A DNA stretch of 64,000 bases, taken from contig NZ_LZSU01000012.1 of the NCBI RefSeq assembly GCF_001665575.1, forward strand, positions 62,001-126,000, read 5' to 3'. Position numbers and translations under genes: made by a program. This DNA is from Mycobacterium sp. 852013-51886_SCH5428379. Its GTDB lineage: Bacteria > Actinomycetota > Actinomycetes > Mycobacteriales > Mycobacteriaceae. The notes beneath the pieces are model-generated. The model ran no database searches, was not told where the DNA came from, and was given only the letters and a program-made list of their open reading frames with translations. The number at the start of each line of letters is the position of its first letter. The stretch's first letter is position 1. Of the stretch, positions 33,132 through 42,281 are shown one piece after another.

Positions 33132-34502
33132 GTGAACTCCGAAGATGATCAGGCAGCCGCAGCCGGCGGGCACCCCGACCCAGGGGTCGTGAAGAAGGCG
33201 ATCGCCGCGTCCGCCATCGGCAACGCCACGGAGTGGTTCGACTACGGAATCTACGCGTACGGCGTCACATACATCTCCGCCGCGATCTTTCCCGGCGACG
33301 CCGCCAACGCGACGCTGCTCGCGCTGATGACATTCGCCGTCTCGTTCCTGGTCCGGCCCCTGGGCGGATTGGTCTGGGGTCCGCTCGGCGATCGGTGGGG
33401 CCGCAAGCAGGTGCTGGCCATCACGATCGTGCTGATGGCCGGCGCGACCTTCTGCGTCGGCCTGGTCCCCAGCTACGCCGCGATCGGCATGTGGGCGCCA
33501 TTCCTGTTGGTGCTGCTGCGGATGATCCAGGGATTCTCGACCGGTGGCGAGTACGGCGGCGCCGCGACGTTCATGGCCGAGTACGCCCCGAACCGTCGCC
33601 GCGGACTGCTCGGCAGCTTCCTCGAGTTCGGGACGCTCGGCGGTTTCGCACTCGGCGCGCTGCTGATGCTCGGCTGCTCGCTGCTGCTCGGTGACGACCA
33701 GATGCACGACTGGGGTTGGCGGCTGCCGTTCCTGGTGGCCGCCCCGCTCGGCCTGATCGGCGTCTACCTGCGCTCGCGACTGGAAGACACCCCCGTGTTC
33801 CGCGAACTCGAGGAGAAGGGCGAGACGAAGGATCGCGCCACCACCCAGTTCCGTGATCTGCTCGCCCGCTACTGGCGGCCGATCCTGCAGCTCGGCGGCC
33901 TGGTCGTCGCGTTGAACGTCGTCAACTACACGTTGCTCAGCTATATGCCGACCTATCTGGAGACCCAGATCGGACTGTCGGCCGATCAGTCACTGCTGGT
34001 GCCGGTCATCGGCATGCTCGCAATGATGGTCTTCGTGCCGTTTGCCGGTCTGCTCAGTGACCGGGTGGGACGCAAGCCGCTGTGGTGGTTCTCGTTGATC
34101 GGGCTCTTCGTGGCCGGTGTGCCGATGTTCCTGCTGATGGGCACGAACCTCGCCGGGGCGGTCATCGGTTTCGCGGTGCTCGGGCTGCTCTATGTGCCGC
34201 AGCTGGCGACCATCTCGGCGACCTTCCCCGCGATGTTCCCCACCCAGGTGCGGTACGCCGGCTTCGCGATCGCGTACAACGTGTCGACGTCGCTGTTCGG
34301 CGGCACCGCGCCGGCGGTCAACGAATGGCTCACCAACACCACCGGCGACGTGCTGTTCCCGGCCTACTACATGATGGGCGCGTGCGTCATCGGCGCACTC
34401 GCGCTGATAAAGGTCCACGAGACCGCGCGCTGCCCGATCAACGGCACCGTCACGCCGGGCACCGACGAGGCGCCCGACCCGGTGCCTTACGAAAAGGTCT
34501 GA
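33132..34502 (+). CDS. MFS transporter, ProP/metabolite:H+ symporter type
   Basis: 456-residue major-facilitator protein with twelve predicted helices. It opens with ASAIGNATEWFDYGIYAYGVTYISAAIFP, the hallmark of the proline/betaine ProP and alpha-ketoglutarate KgtP branch, and has the loop 2-3 motif GPLGDRWGRKQVL and its repeat LLSDRVGRKPLWW. RMIQGFSTGGEYGGAATFMAEYAP is also typical. It probably imports an osmolyte or carboxylate with protons. GTG 33132 is chosen because GAGGAGG (33119-33125) lies 6 nt upstream. It follows the ThrE-like gene by 29 bases. Confidence 0.87.
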   Translation: MNSEDDQAAAAGGHPDPGVVKKAIAASAIGNATEWFDYGIYAYGVTYISAAIFPGDAANATLLALMTFAVSFLVRPLGGLVWGPLGDRWGRKQVLAITIVLMAGATFCVGLVPSYAAIGMWAPFLLVLLRMIQGFSTGGEYGGAATFMAEYAPNRRRGLLGSFLEFGTLGGFALGALLMLGCSLLLGDDQMHDWGWRLPFLVAAPLGLIGVYLRSRLEDTPVFRELEEKGETKDRATTQFRDLLARYWRPILQLGGLVVALNVVNYTLLSYMPTYLETQIGLSADQSLLVPVIGMLAMMVFVPFAGLLSDRVGRKPLWWFSLIGLFVAGVPMFLLMGTNLAGAVIGFAVLGLLYVPQLATISATFPAMFPTQVRYAGFAIAYNVSTSLFGGTAPAVNEWLTNTTGDVLFPAYYMMGACVIGALALIKVHETARCPINGTVTPGTDEAPDPVPYEKV

Positions 34503-34507
34503 GTGCC

Positions 34508-35581
34508 TTACGCGTTCCCGAAACCCACTGCGCTGCGGATCAACGGCAGCGTCGCCATCGTCGCGAATCCCGGTGTCGCCGCGCACACGGCGGGCACCGC
34601 GTTGAGCACCTGCATGGCCGTCGCGATGTTGGCGGCGTTGACGTGTTCGGCCATACTCGCCGCACGCGCGAAGCTGGCCAGTGCGATGAAGTGCGCCTGC
34701 ATCGACGGATCGCCCTCGATGGTCAGCGTCCAGCCGTGCCGCGGCGTCGGCCAGTGTCGCGGATATTCGTTGCCCACCGTCCACAGCGTCTCGATCTCGA
34801 CGAGGGGCTCACCTGCGCGCCGGCCCACCCAGTTCCACCGCTGACCCGCCGTGGTGCCCGCCCGTAGGACGTGATCGAAGATCTCGTGGTCGGCCTGCGC
34901 CGGGATGGCTTCGACCGACGCGGTCACCTCGTCGATCCCCGCGCGCAGCGCATCGGCGATCAGCCAGACCTCCTCGGTGAACAGGCCGCTGTTGAAAGCG
35001 AGGAATTCGGTTGCTTCTGGGCTGATCTCGTCGATCGGTCGACCGAAGGACATGTTGTCGAACGTGATGGCGGTGCTGTCGTACACCGACCAGTCGGCCC
35101 GCTCCTGCAGCGTGACCTTGGCGATGGTGCGGCTCATCCCCGACAGGGCCAGGGGCAGCACGCCGGACAGGTTGCCCGGGTTGATCCCGCTGCCGTGCAC
35201 CGTGGTGCCACCCCGGCGGCACGCCTCGTCCAGGCGCCGGCGAACGTCGGCCGGTTGCCGGTCCGGATGGAACAGGAAGGCGGTGGTGACGAGGTTCTTG
35301 CCGCTCGCCAGCACTGCGCAGACGTCATCGAGATCGACGATGCGCGGCGTGTAGAGCACACAGTCCGCCTCCAGCGCCAGCACGGCCTCGGTGTCGGTGG
35401 TCGCGGGGACTCCGACGGCAGGCCGGCCGACCAACTCGCCGGCGTCGACGCCGTCTTTGGCGTCCGAGTACACCTTGACCCCGACGAGCTCCAGATCCGG
35501 CCGGTGATCGAGGAGGGTGGCGATCAACTCCGAGCCGACGGCCCCGGTGCCCCACTGGATCACGCGCAGCGGGGCGCTCAC
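34508..35581 (-). CDS. Dihydrodipicolinate reductase-like NAD(P)-dependent oxidoreductase
   Basis: 357-residue protein with an N-terminal Rossmann fold (RVIQWGTGAVGSELIATLL) and a domain layout like dihydrodipicolinate reductase and 2,4-diaminopentanoate dehydrogenase. Further blocks are ADCVLYTPR, GKNLVTTAFLFHP and TTVHGSGINPGNLSGVLPLALSG. Such proteins are common in mycobacterial catabolic regions, and their substrates are mostly unknown. It starts at GTG 35581 and is convergent with the MFS gene (5-base gap). A leaderless -10 is not clear here. Confidence 0.8.
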   Translation of the reverse strand: MSAPLRVIQWGTGAVGSELIATLLDHRPDLELVGVKVYSDAKDGVDAGELVGRPAVGVPATTDTEAVLALEADCVLYTPRIVDLDDVCAVLASGKNLVTTAFLFHPDRQPADVRRRLDEACRRGGTTVHGSGINPGNLSGVLPLALSGMSRTIAKVTLQERADWSVYDSTAITFDNMSFGRPIDEISPEATEFLAFNSGLFTEEVWLIADALRAGIDEVTASVEAIPAQADHEIFDHVLRAGTTAGQRWNWVGRRAGEPLVEIETLWTVGNEYPRHWPTPRHGWTLTIEGDPSMQAHFIALASFARAASMAEHVNAANIATAMQVLNAVPAVCAATPGFATMATLPLIRSAVGFGNA

Positions 35582-35640
35582 GCGTCGGCAATCGTGTGAA
35601 TGAACGTGTCGGACATCGGTCCAGGATGCAGGATGGCGCC

Positions 35641-36657
35641 ATGGCGGTCTTCGATATCCGTGACCTGAACAAGCCTGTCATCGTCGCCCCGATGGCCGGC
35701 GGCCCGTCCACCCCGGCGCTCGCCGCTGCCGGCACCGACGCCGGCGGTCTGGGTTTCGTGGCCGCCGGATACCTGACGGCCGAGACGTTCGCCGAGCGGC
35801 TCAGCGCCGCGCGCGCCCTGACGTCCGGTCCACTCGGCGCGAATCTGTTTGTCCCGCAACCCAGCGTGGCCGGTGACGACGAGGTGGCGCGGTACGCCGA
35901 AACGCTGGCCCCCGATGCGCGACGCTACGGCGCCGAGCCGGGTGCTCCTCGATCCGACGACGACGCCTGGCAGGCCAAACTCGACGTCCTGCTCGAACTC
36001 CGGCCGGAGGTGGCGTCGTTCACCTTCGGTCTGCCGAGCGCCGAGGAGGTGGCGCGGCTGCGCACCGCGGGGATCGCCACGGTCGGCACCGTGACGACGG
36101 TCGACGAGGCTCACGCGGCGGTACGGCGCGGGGTCGACGTCGTCGCGGTGCAGGGGCCCGAGGCCGGCGGCCACCGCGGCCACTTCGACCCCGGGTTGCG
36201 GCCGCCGAACCAGCCGCTGGACGAGCTGCTCGCCGCGGTGCTCGCGGCGGTTGACGTTCCGGTGGTCGCCGCCGGTGGGTTGATCGATGCGCGCGGGGTC
36301 GCTGCCGTGCTCGACGCGGGTGCGGTGGCCGCGCAACTGGGCACCGCCTTCCTGTTGGCCGACGAATCGGGGAGCTCCCCCGTGCACCGCGCCGCGCTGC
36401 GCGATCCACAGTTCACCGAGACCGTGGTCACCAAGGCGTTCTCCGGTCGCTACGCGCGCGGACTACGCAACCGCTTCGTCGTCGACCACGATGAACAGGC
36501 GCCACTGGCCTATCCGCAGGTGCACCACCTCACCGCACCGTTGCGTGCGGCAGCGGTGCGCGCCGGCGACCCGCAGGGGACGAACATCTGGGCGGGAACC
36601 GGATTCCGTTCCGCACCTTCGGGTTCGGTCGCCGACATCATGGCCGGCCTGACCTGA
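35641..36657 (+). CDS. Nitronate monooxygenase-family FMN enzyme
   Basis: 338-residue TIM-barrel flavoprotein of the 2-nitropropane dioxygenase/nitronate monooxygenase family, which detoxifies alkyl nitronates using FMN and oxygen. Blocks are VIVAPMAGGPSTPALAAA, GLGFVAAGYLTAE, the FMN-phosphate region VQGPEAGGHRG, and VAAGGLIDARGVAAVLDAGAVAAQLGTAFLL. I chose ATG 35641, where the family start MAVFDIRDLNKPV lies; CAGGAT ends 6 nt upstream. Its 3' end overlaps the convergent DUF4097 gene by 20 bases. Confidence 0.86.
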   Translation: MAVFDIRDLNKPVIVAPMAGGPSTPALAAAGTDAGGLGFVAAGYLTAETFAERLSAARALTSGPLGANLFVPQPSVAGDDEVARYAETLAPDARRYGAEPGAPRSDDDAWQAKLDVLLELRPEVASFTFGLPSAEEVARLRTAGIATVGTVTTVDEAHAAVRRGVDVVAVQGPEAGGHRGHFDPGLRPPNQPLDELLAAVLAAVDVPVVAAGGLIDARGVAAVLDAGAVAAQLGTAFLLADESGSSPVHRAALRDPQFTETVVTKAFSGRYARGLRNRFVVDHDEQAPLAYPQVHHLTAPLRAAAVRAGDPQGTNIWAGTGFRSAPSGSVADIMAGLT

Positions 36658-37525
36658 CCTCCTCGATGACCACGTCGCCGCTTTCGCTGCGCGCGGTGAT
36701 CTGCGCGGCCGCCCTGGCCGGATCCGACGTCTCGGGCACCCGAACGACGGAGGACTGGTCGCTCTCGGTCCGCACCAGATAGGGGCCCTCTGCCGGCAGT
36801 CCGAGAACGACGTCGCCGCTGCGGCTGGTGGCCTCCACGGTGCGCGGTGCGGTATCCCCGAAGTCGACGGCGATGTCGCCGTCGGAGGTGGTGGCGGCGA
36901 AACGTTCGGTGACGGAGATCGGCCGACGGGCCGCGACGTCACCGTCAACTGTTTTGACCTCTACGCTTCGGGCGCCGCCGCCGAGGATCACCGAGCCGTC
37001 CGACGTCTCGGCGATCAGGTGGTCGAGATCGGTCTGCACCAGCGTGACACCGGTGTCCTGCCGGGTACGCACCGTCATCCGCCTGGCCTGCTCGGGTGGC
37101 AACGACACCGTGATCTCGCCTCCGCGTGCCCAATCGACGATCGCCGACGGTCGGCCCTCGAGGCGGATGCGGGTCTCGGCTCCTTCGCTGGTCACCGTGA
37201 GCTGGTGGTCCCCGCCGCTGCTGGTGTTCACCACGCGCAGCTCGGCCCGGGGTTCGCGGGCATCGCGATCTCCGGTGATGCGGATGGCGACCGGTACGTC
37301 GCCGGCGTCGATGGACAGCGACCGCATGGTCGGCGACAGGGTGTGGCTGTCAGCGGCCACCCGCACCGTGCTGACGCCCCATGCCGCGACGCCCAGCGCC
37401 ACGAGGGTGCCCACCACGATGACCACGGCGGCGGCGACGAGGACACCGCGAAAGGTCTTGCGGCCGTTGGGGGTCAGCTCCGGGGGTGCACCCGTGTCGG
37501 CGGGTGGTGGGGCGATGGTGGTCAT
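36638..37525 (-). CDS. DUF4097-type beta-strand repeat membrane protein
   Basis: 295 residues: a cytoplasmic N-terminus, one membrane helix (GVLVAAAVVIVVGTLVALGVAAW, about 28-50), then an external domain of repeated beta strands with VEVKTVDGDVAARR, ATTSDGDIAVDFGD and ATSRSGDVVLGLP units, the DUF4097 repeat signature. Such proteins (as in Bacillus LiaG) sit beside envelope-stress two-component systems, and here the NarL-type regulator is 35 bases upstream on the same strand. AAAAGGA precedes ATG 37525. It may be an output or accessory of that system. Confidence 0.8.
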   Translation of the reverse strand: MTTIAPPPADTGAPPELTPNGRKTFRGVLVAAAVVIVVGTLVALGVAAWGVSTVRVAADSHTLSPTMRSLSIDAGDVPVAIRITGDRDAREPRAELRVVNTSSGGDHQLTVTSEGAETRIRLEGRPSAIVDWARGGEITVSLPPEQARRMTVRTRQDTGVTLVQTDLDHLIAETSDGSVILGGGARSVEVKTVDGDVAARRPISVTERFAATTSDGDIAVDFGDTAPRTVEATSRSGDVVLGLPAEGPYLVRTESDQSSVVRVPETSDPARAAAQITARSESGDVVIEEVRSGRP

Positions 37526-37560
37526 GTGGGGTCCTTTTCGCGACAGGGCAGGATTCAGGA

Positions 37561-38205
37561 TCAGGATTCGAGGAAGCGCAGCACCGCCAGCACCCGACGG
37601 TTCTCGGTCTCGTCGGGGGCGAGGGCCAGTTTCGTGAAGATGGAGGCGATGTGTTTCTCGGCCGATCCGACCGAGACGTGCAGGGCGGCAGCGATCGCCG
37701 AGTTGGTCCTGCCCTCGGCCATGAGCTGCAGGACGTCGCGCTCCCGCGGGGTGAGCTCGTCGAGGGCGGCCCGGCGACGTGACCGCAGCAGGATCTGCGA
37801 CACGACCTCGGGGTCGAGGACGGTGCCACCGCCGCCGACCACGGCCACCGCGTCGAGGAAGGCCGGTACATCGGCCACCCGGTCCTTGAGCAGATAACCG
37901 AATCCTCGGGTGTCCGAGGCGATCAGATCGGCGGCATAGCGTTCCTCGACGTAGTGAGACAGCACCAGCACCGGCGATTCAGGGTTCTGGCTGCGCAGCA
38001 GAGCCGCGGCGCGGATGCCCTCGTCGGTGAAGGTCGGCGGCATCCGTACGTCGAGGATCGCCAGATCGGGCCGTTCGTCGTTGACCAGCCGCAGTAGGTC
38101 GGTCGCATCGGGCACACCGGCAACCACCTGGTGCCCCGCATCGGAGAGGATCCGTTCGAGACCGGCGCGCAGCAGGGCCGAATCCTCGGCGATCACAATG
38201 CGCAC
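37561..38205 (-). CDS. NarL/LuxR-family response regulator
   Basis: 214 residues. The receiver domain has Asp 8 in IAEDS, phosphoacceptor Asp 52 in AILDVRMP, and Lys in YLLKDRV. A LuxR-type helix-turn-helix (LTPRERDVLQLMAEGRTNSAIAAAL, VSVGSAEKHIASIFTKL) fills residues 145-205. The GTG start lies inside the 3' end of the sensor kinase (13-base overlap), so the pair is co-translated. LiaR/VraR-like by architecture; target genes may include the DUF4097 gene downstream. Confidence 0.92.
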   Translation of the reverse strand: MRIVIAEDSALLRAGLERILSDAGHQVVAGVPDATDLLRLVNDERPDLAILDVRMPPTFTDEGIRAAALLRSQNPESPVLVLSHYVEERYAADLIASDTRGFGYLLKDRVADVPAFLDAVAVVGGGGTVLDPEVVSQILLRSRRRAALDELTPRERDVLQLMAEGRTNSAIAAALHVSVGSAEKHIASIFTKLALAPDETENRRVLAVLRFLES

Positions 38206-39512
38206 GGGAGCACCGCCGTCACGATCGTGGGACCGGTCGCCGGGCTGGATACCGTCAACGTGCCCCGCGCCGCACGTACCCGCTCATCGAGCCCCCGCAG
38301 ACCCGTGGCGTTGTCGTCGTCGGTGATCGCGGCTCCGCCGCGGCCATCGTCGAAGACCGACACGTGCAGCAGGCCGGTGGACTCGTCGAGGCGTACGGTG
38401 ACCACCGCCTGTCTGGCCTGGGCATGTTTGGCCACGTTGGTCAGGGCCTCGGCGACGACGAAGTACGCCACGGATTCGACCTCGTCGGGCAGCCGTCGCG
38501 GCAGGTGGAGATCGAGCGTCGTTGGCACGCCGCTGTTCTCGGTGCGTTGCACCACCGCGGACAGCGCGGCGTCGAGTCCGCGGTCGGCCAGGATCGTCGG
38601 CGCGATCCCGCGCACCACGTTGCGCAGGTCGACCAGGGCGTTCTTCGCCTCGTCGTGCGCTTCGGCGATCAGTTGCCTGGCGGCCGGCAGGTCGCTGTCG
38701 AGTTTGGTCTGCGCCAGCCCGATCGCCATCGCCAGGGACACCAGCCGCGGCTGGACGCTGTCGTGCAGGTCCCGTTCGATGCGGTGCCGTTCGGTGTGCG
38801 CCGACGACATCGCGCCGACCCGCGCGTCATTCAGCGCGTGCACCTGGTTCTTGAGCGCCGTAGTCGGCGAGGGGGAGAGCACGCTGCGGTCGATCGCCGC
38901 ATCGACGGCGGGGGCGAAGATCAGGATCGCGACGGCACAGACGGCGGCGATGCCGGCCACCAGCCATGCCAGGATCGGCGACGGTGACCACAGTCCGGCG
39001 TCGGCGTCGCTCTTTCCGATCGCGACCGCGGCTGCGGGCCCGAGGAACGCCACCACCAGCAGCGCGAATGCGATGCCCGTGGCAGCCATGTCGAAGATCA
39101 GCCGCAGATAGTGGTGGCCTACCCCCTTCCAGAACCGGGCGCTGCCGAAATCGAGCCACAGCTGGTGCAGCCAGCGCTGCACACCGCTGTAGGGCGACAT
39201 CCGTCGGGGCGGCACCGGGATCCGGAGCCCGAAGACGGCCTCGCTGCGCGTTCGTTCCAGCCGGTCCACGCGCCGCATCAGGTAGATGAACACCACCGCG
39301 GCGAGCGCGAAGCCGATCCCGGAGGGAATCGAGGTGATGCCGACGATCAGGATCGCCAGGGGAATCCAGAACCAAACGAGCCCGATCGTCGCACCGGTCA
39401 CCATCGACGCCGTGGGGACCAAGCCGATGTGCCGGGGGAGGTGGCGGCGTGGGGTGCGGGCGTCGCTCACTGCGAGCGCGGCCGGGGCGGTATCGGTGCT
39501 GACTGCGACCAT
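38193..39512 (-). CDS. NarL-type sensor histidine kinase (HisKA_3)
   Basis: 439 residues. Two pairs of hydrophobic helices (about 33-72 and 125-200) have short loops, so sensing is probably within the membrane as in LiaS-type kinases. A HisKA_3 box follows (HTERHRIERDLHDSVQPRLVSLAMAIG), with the phosphoacceptor His in RDLHD. The ATPase domain has VAEALTNVAKHAQA and DDGRGGAAITDDDNATGLRGLDERVRA. It overlaps the response-regulator gene. TAGGTT ends 6 nt before ATG 39512, suggesting leaderless expression. Divergent from the TDT transporter gene. Confidence 0.9.
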   Translation of the reverse strand: MVAVSTDTAPAALAVSDARTPRRHLPRHIGLVPTASMVTGATIGLVWFWIPLAILIVGITSIPSGIGFALAAVVFIYLMRRVDRLERTRSEAVFGLRIPVPPRRMSPYSGVQRWLHQLWLDFGSARFWKGVGHHYLRLIFDMAATGIAFALLVVAFLGPAAAVAIGKSDADAGLWSPSPILAWLVAGIAAVCAVAILIFAPAVDAAIDRSVLSPSPTTALKNQVHALNDARVGAMSSAHTERHRIERDLHDSVQPRLVSLAMAIGLAQTKLDSDLPAARQLIAEAHDEAKNALVDLRNVVRGIAPTILADRGLDAALSAVVQRTENSGVPTTLDLHLPRRLPDEVESVAYFVVAEALTNVAKHAQARQAVVTVRLDESTGLLHVSVFDDGRGGAAITDDDNATGLRGLDERVRAARGTLTVSSPATGPTIVTAVLPCAL

Positions 39513-39518
39513 GACTCA

Positions 39519-39524
39519 AACCTA
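39519..39524 (-). promoter_or_regulatory. -10 element TAGGTT for leaderless sensor-kinase gene
   Basis: TAGGTT on the minus strand ends 6 nt before ATG 39512. Confidence 0.5.
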
Positions 39525-39594
39525 GGGATCGGCGCGGCACCGCGACACAGCGTTTCCCCGCGGACTCGGCGGGGGTTAACCCCCGCACCTGCAG

Positions 39595-39600
39595 TAGCCT
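39595..39600 (+). promoter_or_regulatory. -10 element TAGCCT for leaderless TDT transporter gene
   Basis: TAGCCT ends 7 nt before GTG 39608; no Shine-Dalgarno. Confidence 0.5.
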
Positions 39601-39607
39601 CAGCGCG

Positions 39608-40726
39608 GTGACGGCGACGCTGCAGCTGCGCCACCTCGGCCCGAACTGGTTCGCCTCGGTGATGGGTACCGGCATCGTCGCGACCGCCGGCGCAGGGCTG
39701 CCGGTCCACTTCCCCGGACTCCGCGGCTTCGCCGAGGCGGTGTGGGTGGTCGCCGCGCTGTGGATGGTGTTTCTCATCGTCACCGTCGGCGCGCACTGGG
39801 TGCGTCACCCGAGCGTCGCGCGCAGCCACGCCCGCAACCCGCAGATGGCCCACTTCTACGGCGCCGCACCCATGGCGTTGATGACGGTCGGCGCCGGCGC
39901 GATCCTCGTCGGCCCGGACCTCATCGGAGCGCACGCAGCACTGGTGGTCAGCTGGGTGCTGTGGACGACGGGCACGATCGGCGGGCTGTTCACCGCGATG
40001 AGCATCCCGTACCTGATGTTCACGCAGTACCGCGTCGAACCCGACGCGGCGTTCGGCGGATGGCTGATGCCGGTCGTTCCGCCGATGGTGTCGGCGGCCA
40101 CCGGTGCGCTGCTGATCCCGCACATGCCGCCGGGAACCGGGCGCGAGACCCTGCTCTATGGCTGCCTCGCGATGTTCGGATTGTCACTGATCGCGTCGTT
40201 CATCATCATCACGATGGTGTGGAGCCGGCTCGCCCACTACGGCACCTCGGGAACCGCACGGGTGCCGACGCTGTGGATCGTCCTCGGCCCCCTCGGTCAA
40301 TCCATCACCGCCGCAGGCCTTCTCGGGGAGTTCGCGCACCTGGCGGTCTCGCCGCAACTCGCCGACGGGCTGGCCACGATGTCGATCGTCATCGGGGTGC
40401 CGATCTGGGGCTTCGCGGTGCTGTGGATTGCTCTGGCGACGGCGTTGACCGTGCGGACGATGCGCCGCGGGATGCCGTTCGCGCTCACCTGGTGGAGCCT
40501 GACCTTCCCGGTCGGCACGTTCGTCACCGGAACCACCCAGCTGGCCGTCCACACCGGCCTGCCGGCGTTCGACTGGGCGGCGGTGATGGCATATGCCGCG
40601 CTGCTGGGCACGTGGATCCTGGTGGCGGCACGGACATTCGGCGGAAGTCTGCGCGGGCAGCTGTTCGCTCCGCCGTCGGCCGATCCGGTACGCGCGGTGA
40701 AGGAGAGTCCGGGTTCACCGCGATGA
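39608..40726 (+). CDS. TDT (tellurite-resistance/dicarboxylate, SLAC1-like) transporter
   Basis: 372-residue protein with ten predicted helices, starting with LRHLGPNWFASVMGTGIVATA, the family signature (GPNWF...MGTGI). Later blocks include LMPVVPPMVSAATGALLIPHMP and LGQSITAAGLLGEF. The TDT family holds malate permease, sulfite exporters and SLAC1 anion channels. Anion or dicarboxylate export across the membrane is therefore likely. Sulfite efflux would fit the sulfur theme of the window, but no residue proves it. The last 20 residues are a hydrophilic tail. Confidence 0.85.
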   Translation: MTATLQLRHLGPNWFASVMGTGIVATAGAGLPVHFPGLRGFAEAVWVVAALWMVFLIVTVGAHWVRHPSVARSHARNPQMAHFYGAAPMALMTVGAGAILVGPDLIGAHAALVVSWVLWTTGTIGGLFTAMSIPYLMFTQYRVEPDAAFGGWLMPVVPPMVSAATGALLIPHMPPGTGRETLLYGCLAMFGLSLIASFIIITMVWSRLAHYGTSGTARVPTLWIVLGPLGQSITAAGLLGEFAHLAVSPQLADGLATMSIVIGVPIWGFAVLWIALATALTVRTMRRGMPFALTWWSLTFPVGTFVTGTTQLAVHTGLPAFDWAAVMAYAALLGTWILVAARTFGGSLRGQLFAPPSADPVRAVKESPGSPR

Positions 40727-40753
40727 GCCGCATCCGCATGCCAGAATCGCTGG

Positions 40754-41647
40754 GTGCAGATCGGAATGACCATGCCGGTGATGGAGCCCGATCTCGACGC
40801 GGCCCTGCTGCGGTCGTGGGCGAAGACCATCGACGACGGGCCCTTCTCGTCGCTGTGTTGGGGTGAGCGCATCGCCTTCAGCAATCCCGACAGCCTGACG
40901 ATGCTCGGCGCCATGGCCGCGTGGACCGACCGAGTGCGGTTGGTGACGACCGTGATCGTGCCGCAGTTGCACGACCCGGTGATGCTCGCCAAGGCGCTGG
41001 CGACGGGCGACCTCATCAGCGACGGACGGCTCACCGTCGGCATCGGGGTCGGTGGCAGGCACGAGGATTACCGGGCCGTCGGCGCCGATCCGGGCACCCA
41101 GACCATGCGGGGGATGGCCGAACGCGTCGCCGTCATGAAGCGGGTGTGGGCGGGGGAGAAGATCACCGAGTCGGTGCTGCCCGTCGGACCCGCGCCGGTG
41201 CAGCCCGGCGGGCCGCCGCTGATGGTCGGCACCATCGGCCCGAAGACGGTGCGCAGCGCCGCCTCCTGGGCGCAGGGGATGGCCGGGACGATCCTCGACC
41301 TGGACGTCGACAAGCAGGCCGAGCTCTTCGACATCGCACGTGCCTCGTGGACGGAGGAGCAGAAGCCCGCACCGCATCTGGCCACGTCGTTCTGGTTCGC
41401 CATCGGTGACCGCGAGCAGGCGCGCGGCCAGGTGCACCGCCATCTACGCCGATATATGAACTGGATCCCCGCCGAATATGTCGACGCCATGGCGCCCGAC
41501 ACCGGGTTCGCGGGTACCGAAGACGAGCTACTCGACGTGCTGCAGCGCTTCGCCGACATCGGCACCGACGAGATTCATCTGATTCCGACCAGCGCCGACC
41601 TCGAACAGGTGCGCCGGGTGGCGGATGCGGTGAAGCAGTTCGGCTGA
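40754..41647 (+). CDS. F420-dependent LLM-class oxidoreductase
   Basis: 297-residue luciferase-like TIM-barrel enzyme. MQIGMTMPVMEPDL, SLCWGERIAFSNPDSLTMLGAMAAWTDRVRLVTTVIV and LTVGIGVGGRHEDYRAVG are typical of mycobacterial F420-dependent LLM oxidoreductases. The cofactor is inferred from family; the substrate is unknown. It starts at GTG 40754, 27 bases after the transporter gene, with a CAGAAT hexamer ending 6 nt before. Convergent with the proline-rich exported protein gene. Confidence 0.82.
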   Translation: MQIGMTMPVMEPDLDAALLRSWAKTIDDGPFSSLCWGERIAFSNPDSLTMLGAMAAWTDRVRLVTTVIVPQLHDPVMLAKALATGDLISDGRLTVGIGVGGRHEDYRAVGADPGTQTMRGMAERVAVMKRVWAGEKITESVLPVGPAPVQPGGPPLMVGTIGPKTVRSAASWAQGMAGTILDLDVDKQAELFDIARASWTEEQKPAPHLATSFWFAIGDREQARGQVHRHLRRYMNWIPAEYVDAMAPDTGFAGTEDELLDVLQRFADIGTDEIHLIPTSADLEQVRRVADAVKQFG

Positions 41648-41665
41648 ACCCTCAGAGGTGACCCG

Positions 41666-42220
41666 TCACCACAGCCGGGGCAGACCCAGCGGGTTGAACG
41701 GATCCGGTGGCGGCGGCAGACCCAGCGGATTGAGCGGGTTGATCCGCGGCGGGGGCGGCGGCGGAGGCAGCCCCAGGGGGTTGAGCGGGTTGATGCCCAC
41801 CGGAGGCGGGGGCAGGCCGAGCGGGTTGCGGGGGTCGATCGCCGGTGGTGGCGGCAGGCCCAGCGGGTTGAGCGGGTTGATGCTCGGCGCGCCCGGTGCC
41901 GGCACGTTCAACCCCGGCGGGTTGAAGACGATCGGGATCGCCAGGTCAGGGACGACGTCAGGCAGCGGGATGTTGACCGGAACCGTCGCGTTGGCTTCCA
42001 CCGGCGACGGCAGGTTGCGGACGTTCTTTGCGATCTCCTCGGAGATCTGCGGGGGGATCTCCCAGCGCGGGGCGGCGTTGTCCTCGCGCCCCTCCTCGGA
42101 GTTCCGGCCCTGGTCGTTCTGATCAGGTTCGGCTGCGGCGACGCCCGTGCCCATCAGAGCAGCAGGTATGCCGAGGACACCGATGATCGATGCTCCGGCC
42201 AGGACGCGCTTGATGTTCAC
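41666..42220 (-). CDS. Exported proline-rich repeat protein (NPLGLPPPP repeats)
   Basis: 184-residue predicted secreted protein. The signal peptide is VNIKRVLAGASIIGVLGIP through VAAA, with cleavage before EPDQND. Next comes a charged region (residues 35-60), then a Pro-rich domain (from about 95) with five tandem units related to NPLNPLGLPPPP, ending in FNPLGLPRLW. The extended polyproline-like repeats suggest a cell-wall spanning or surface role. No enzyme motif is found. I chose GTG 42220 because AAGGGG lies 6 nt upstream; TTG 42226 is an alternative. Confidence 0.75.
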   Translation of the reverse strand: MNIKRVLAGASIIGVLGIPAALMGTGVAAAEPDQNDQGRNSEEGREDNAAPRWEIPPQISEEIAKNVRNLPSPVEANATVPVNIPLPDVVPDLAIPIVFNPPGLNVPAPGAPSINPLNPLGLPPPPAIDPRNPLGLPPPPVGINPLNPLGLPPPPPPPRINPLNPLGLPPPPDPFNPLGLPRLW

Positions 42221-42281
42221 GATCAACCCCTTGCGATGGAAACCGCTTCATCATAGGCGTTGAGGGTGGAGCCGCGGGCCC

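Noticed and set aside
41657..41670. GGTGAC-CC-GTCACC hairpin between convergent genes as terminator.
   Set aside because: Six base pairs, 2-nt loop and no U-run; it overlaps a stop codon.
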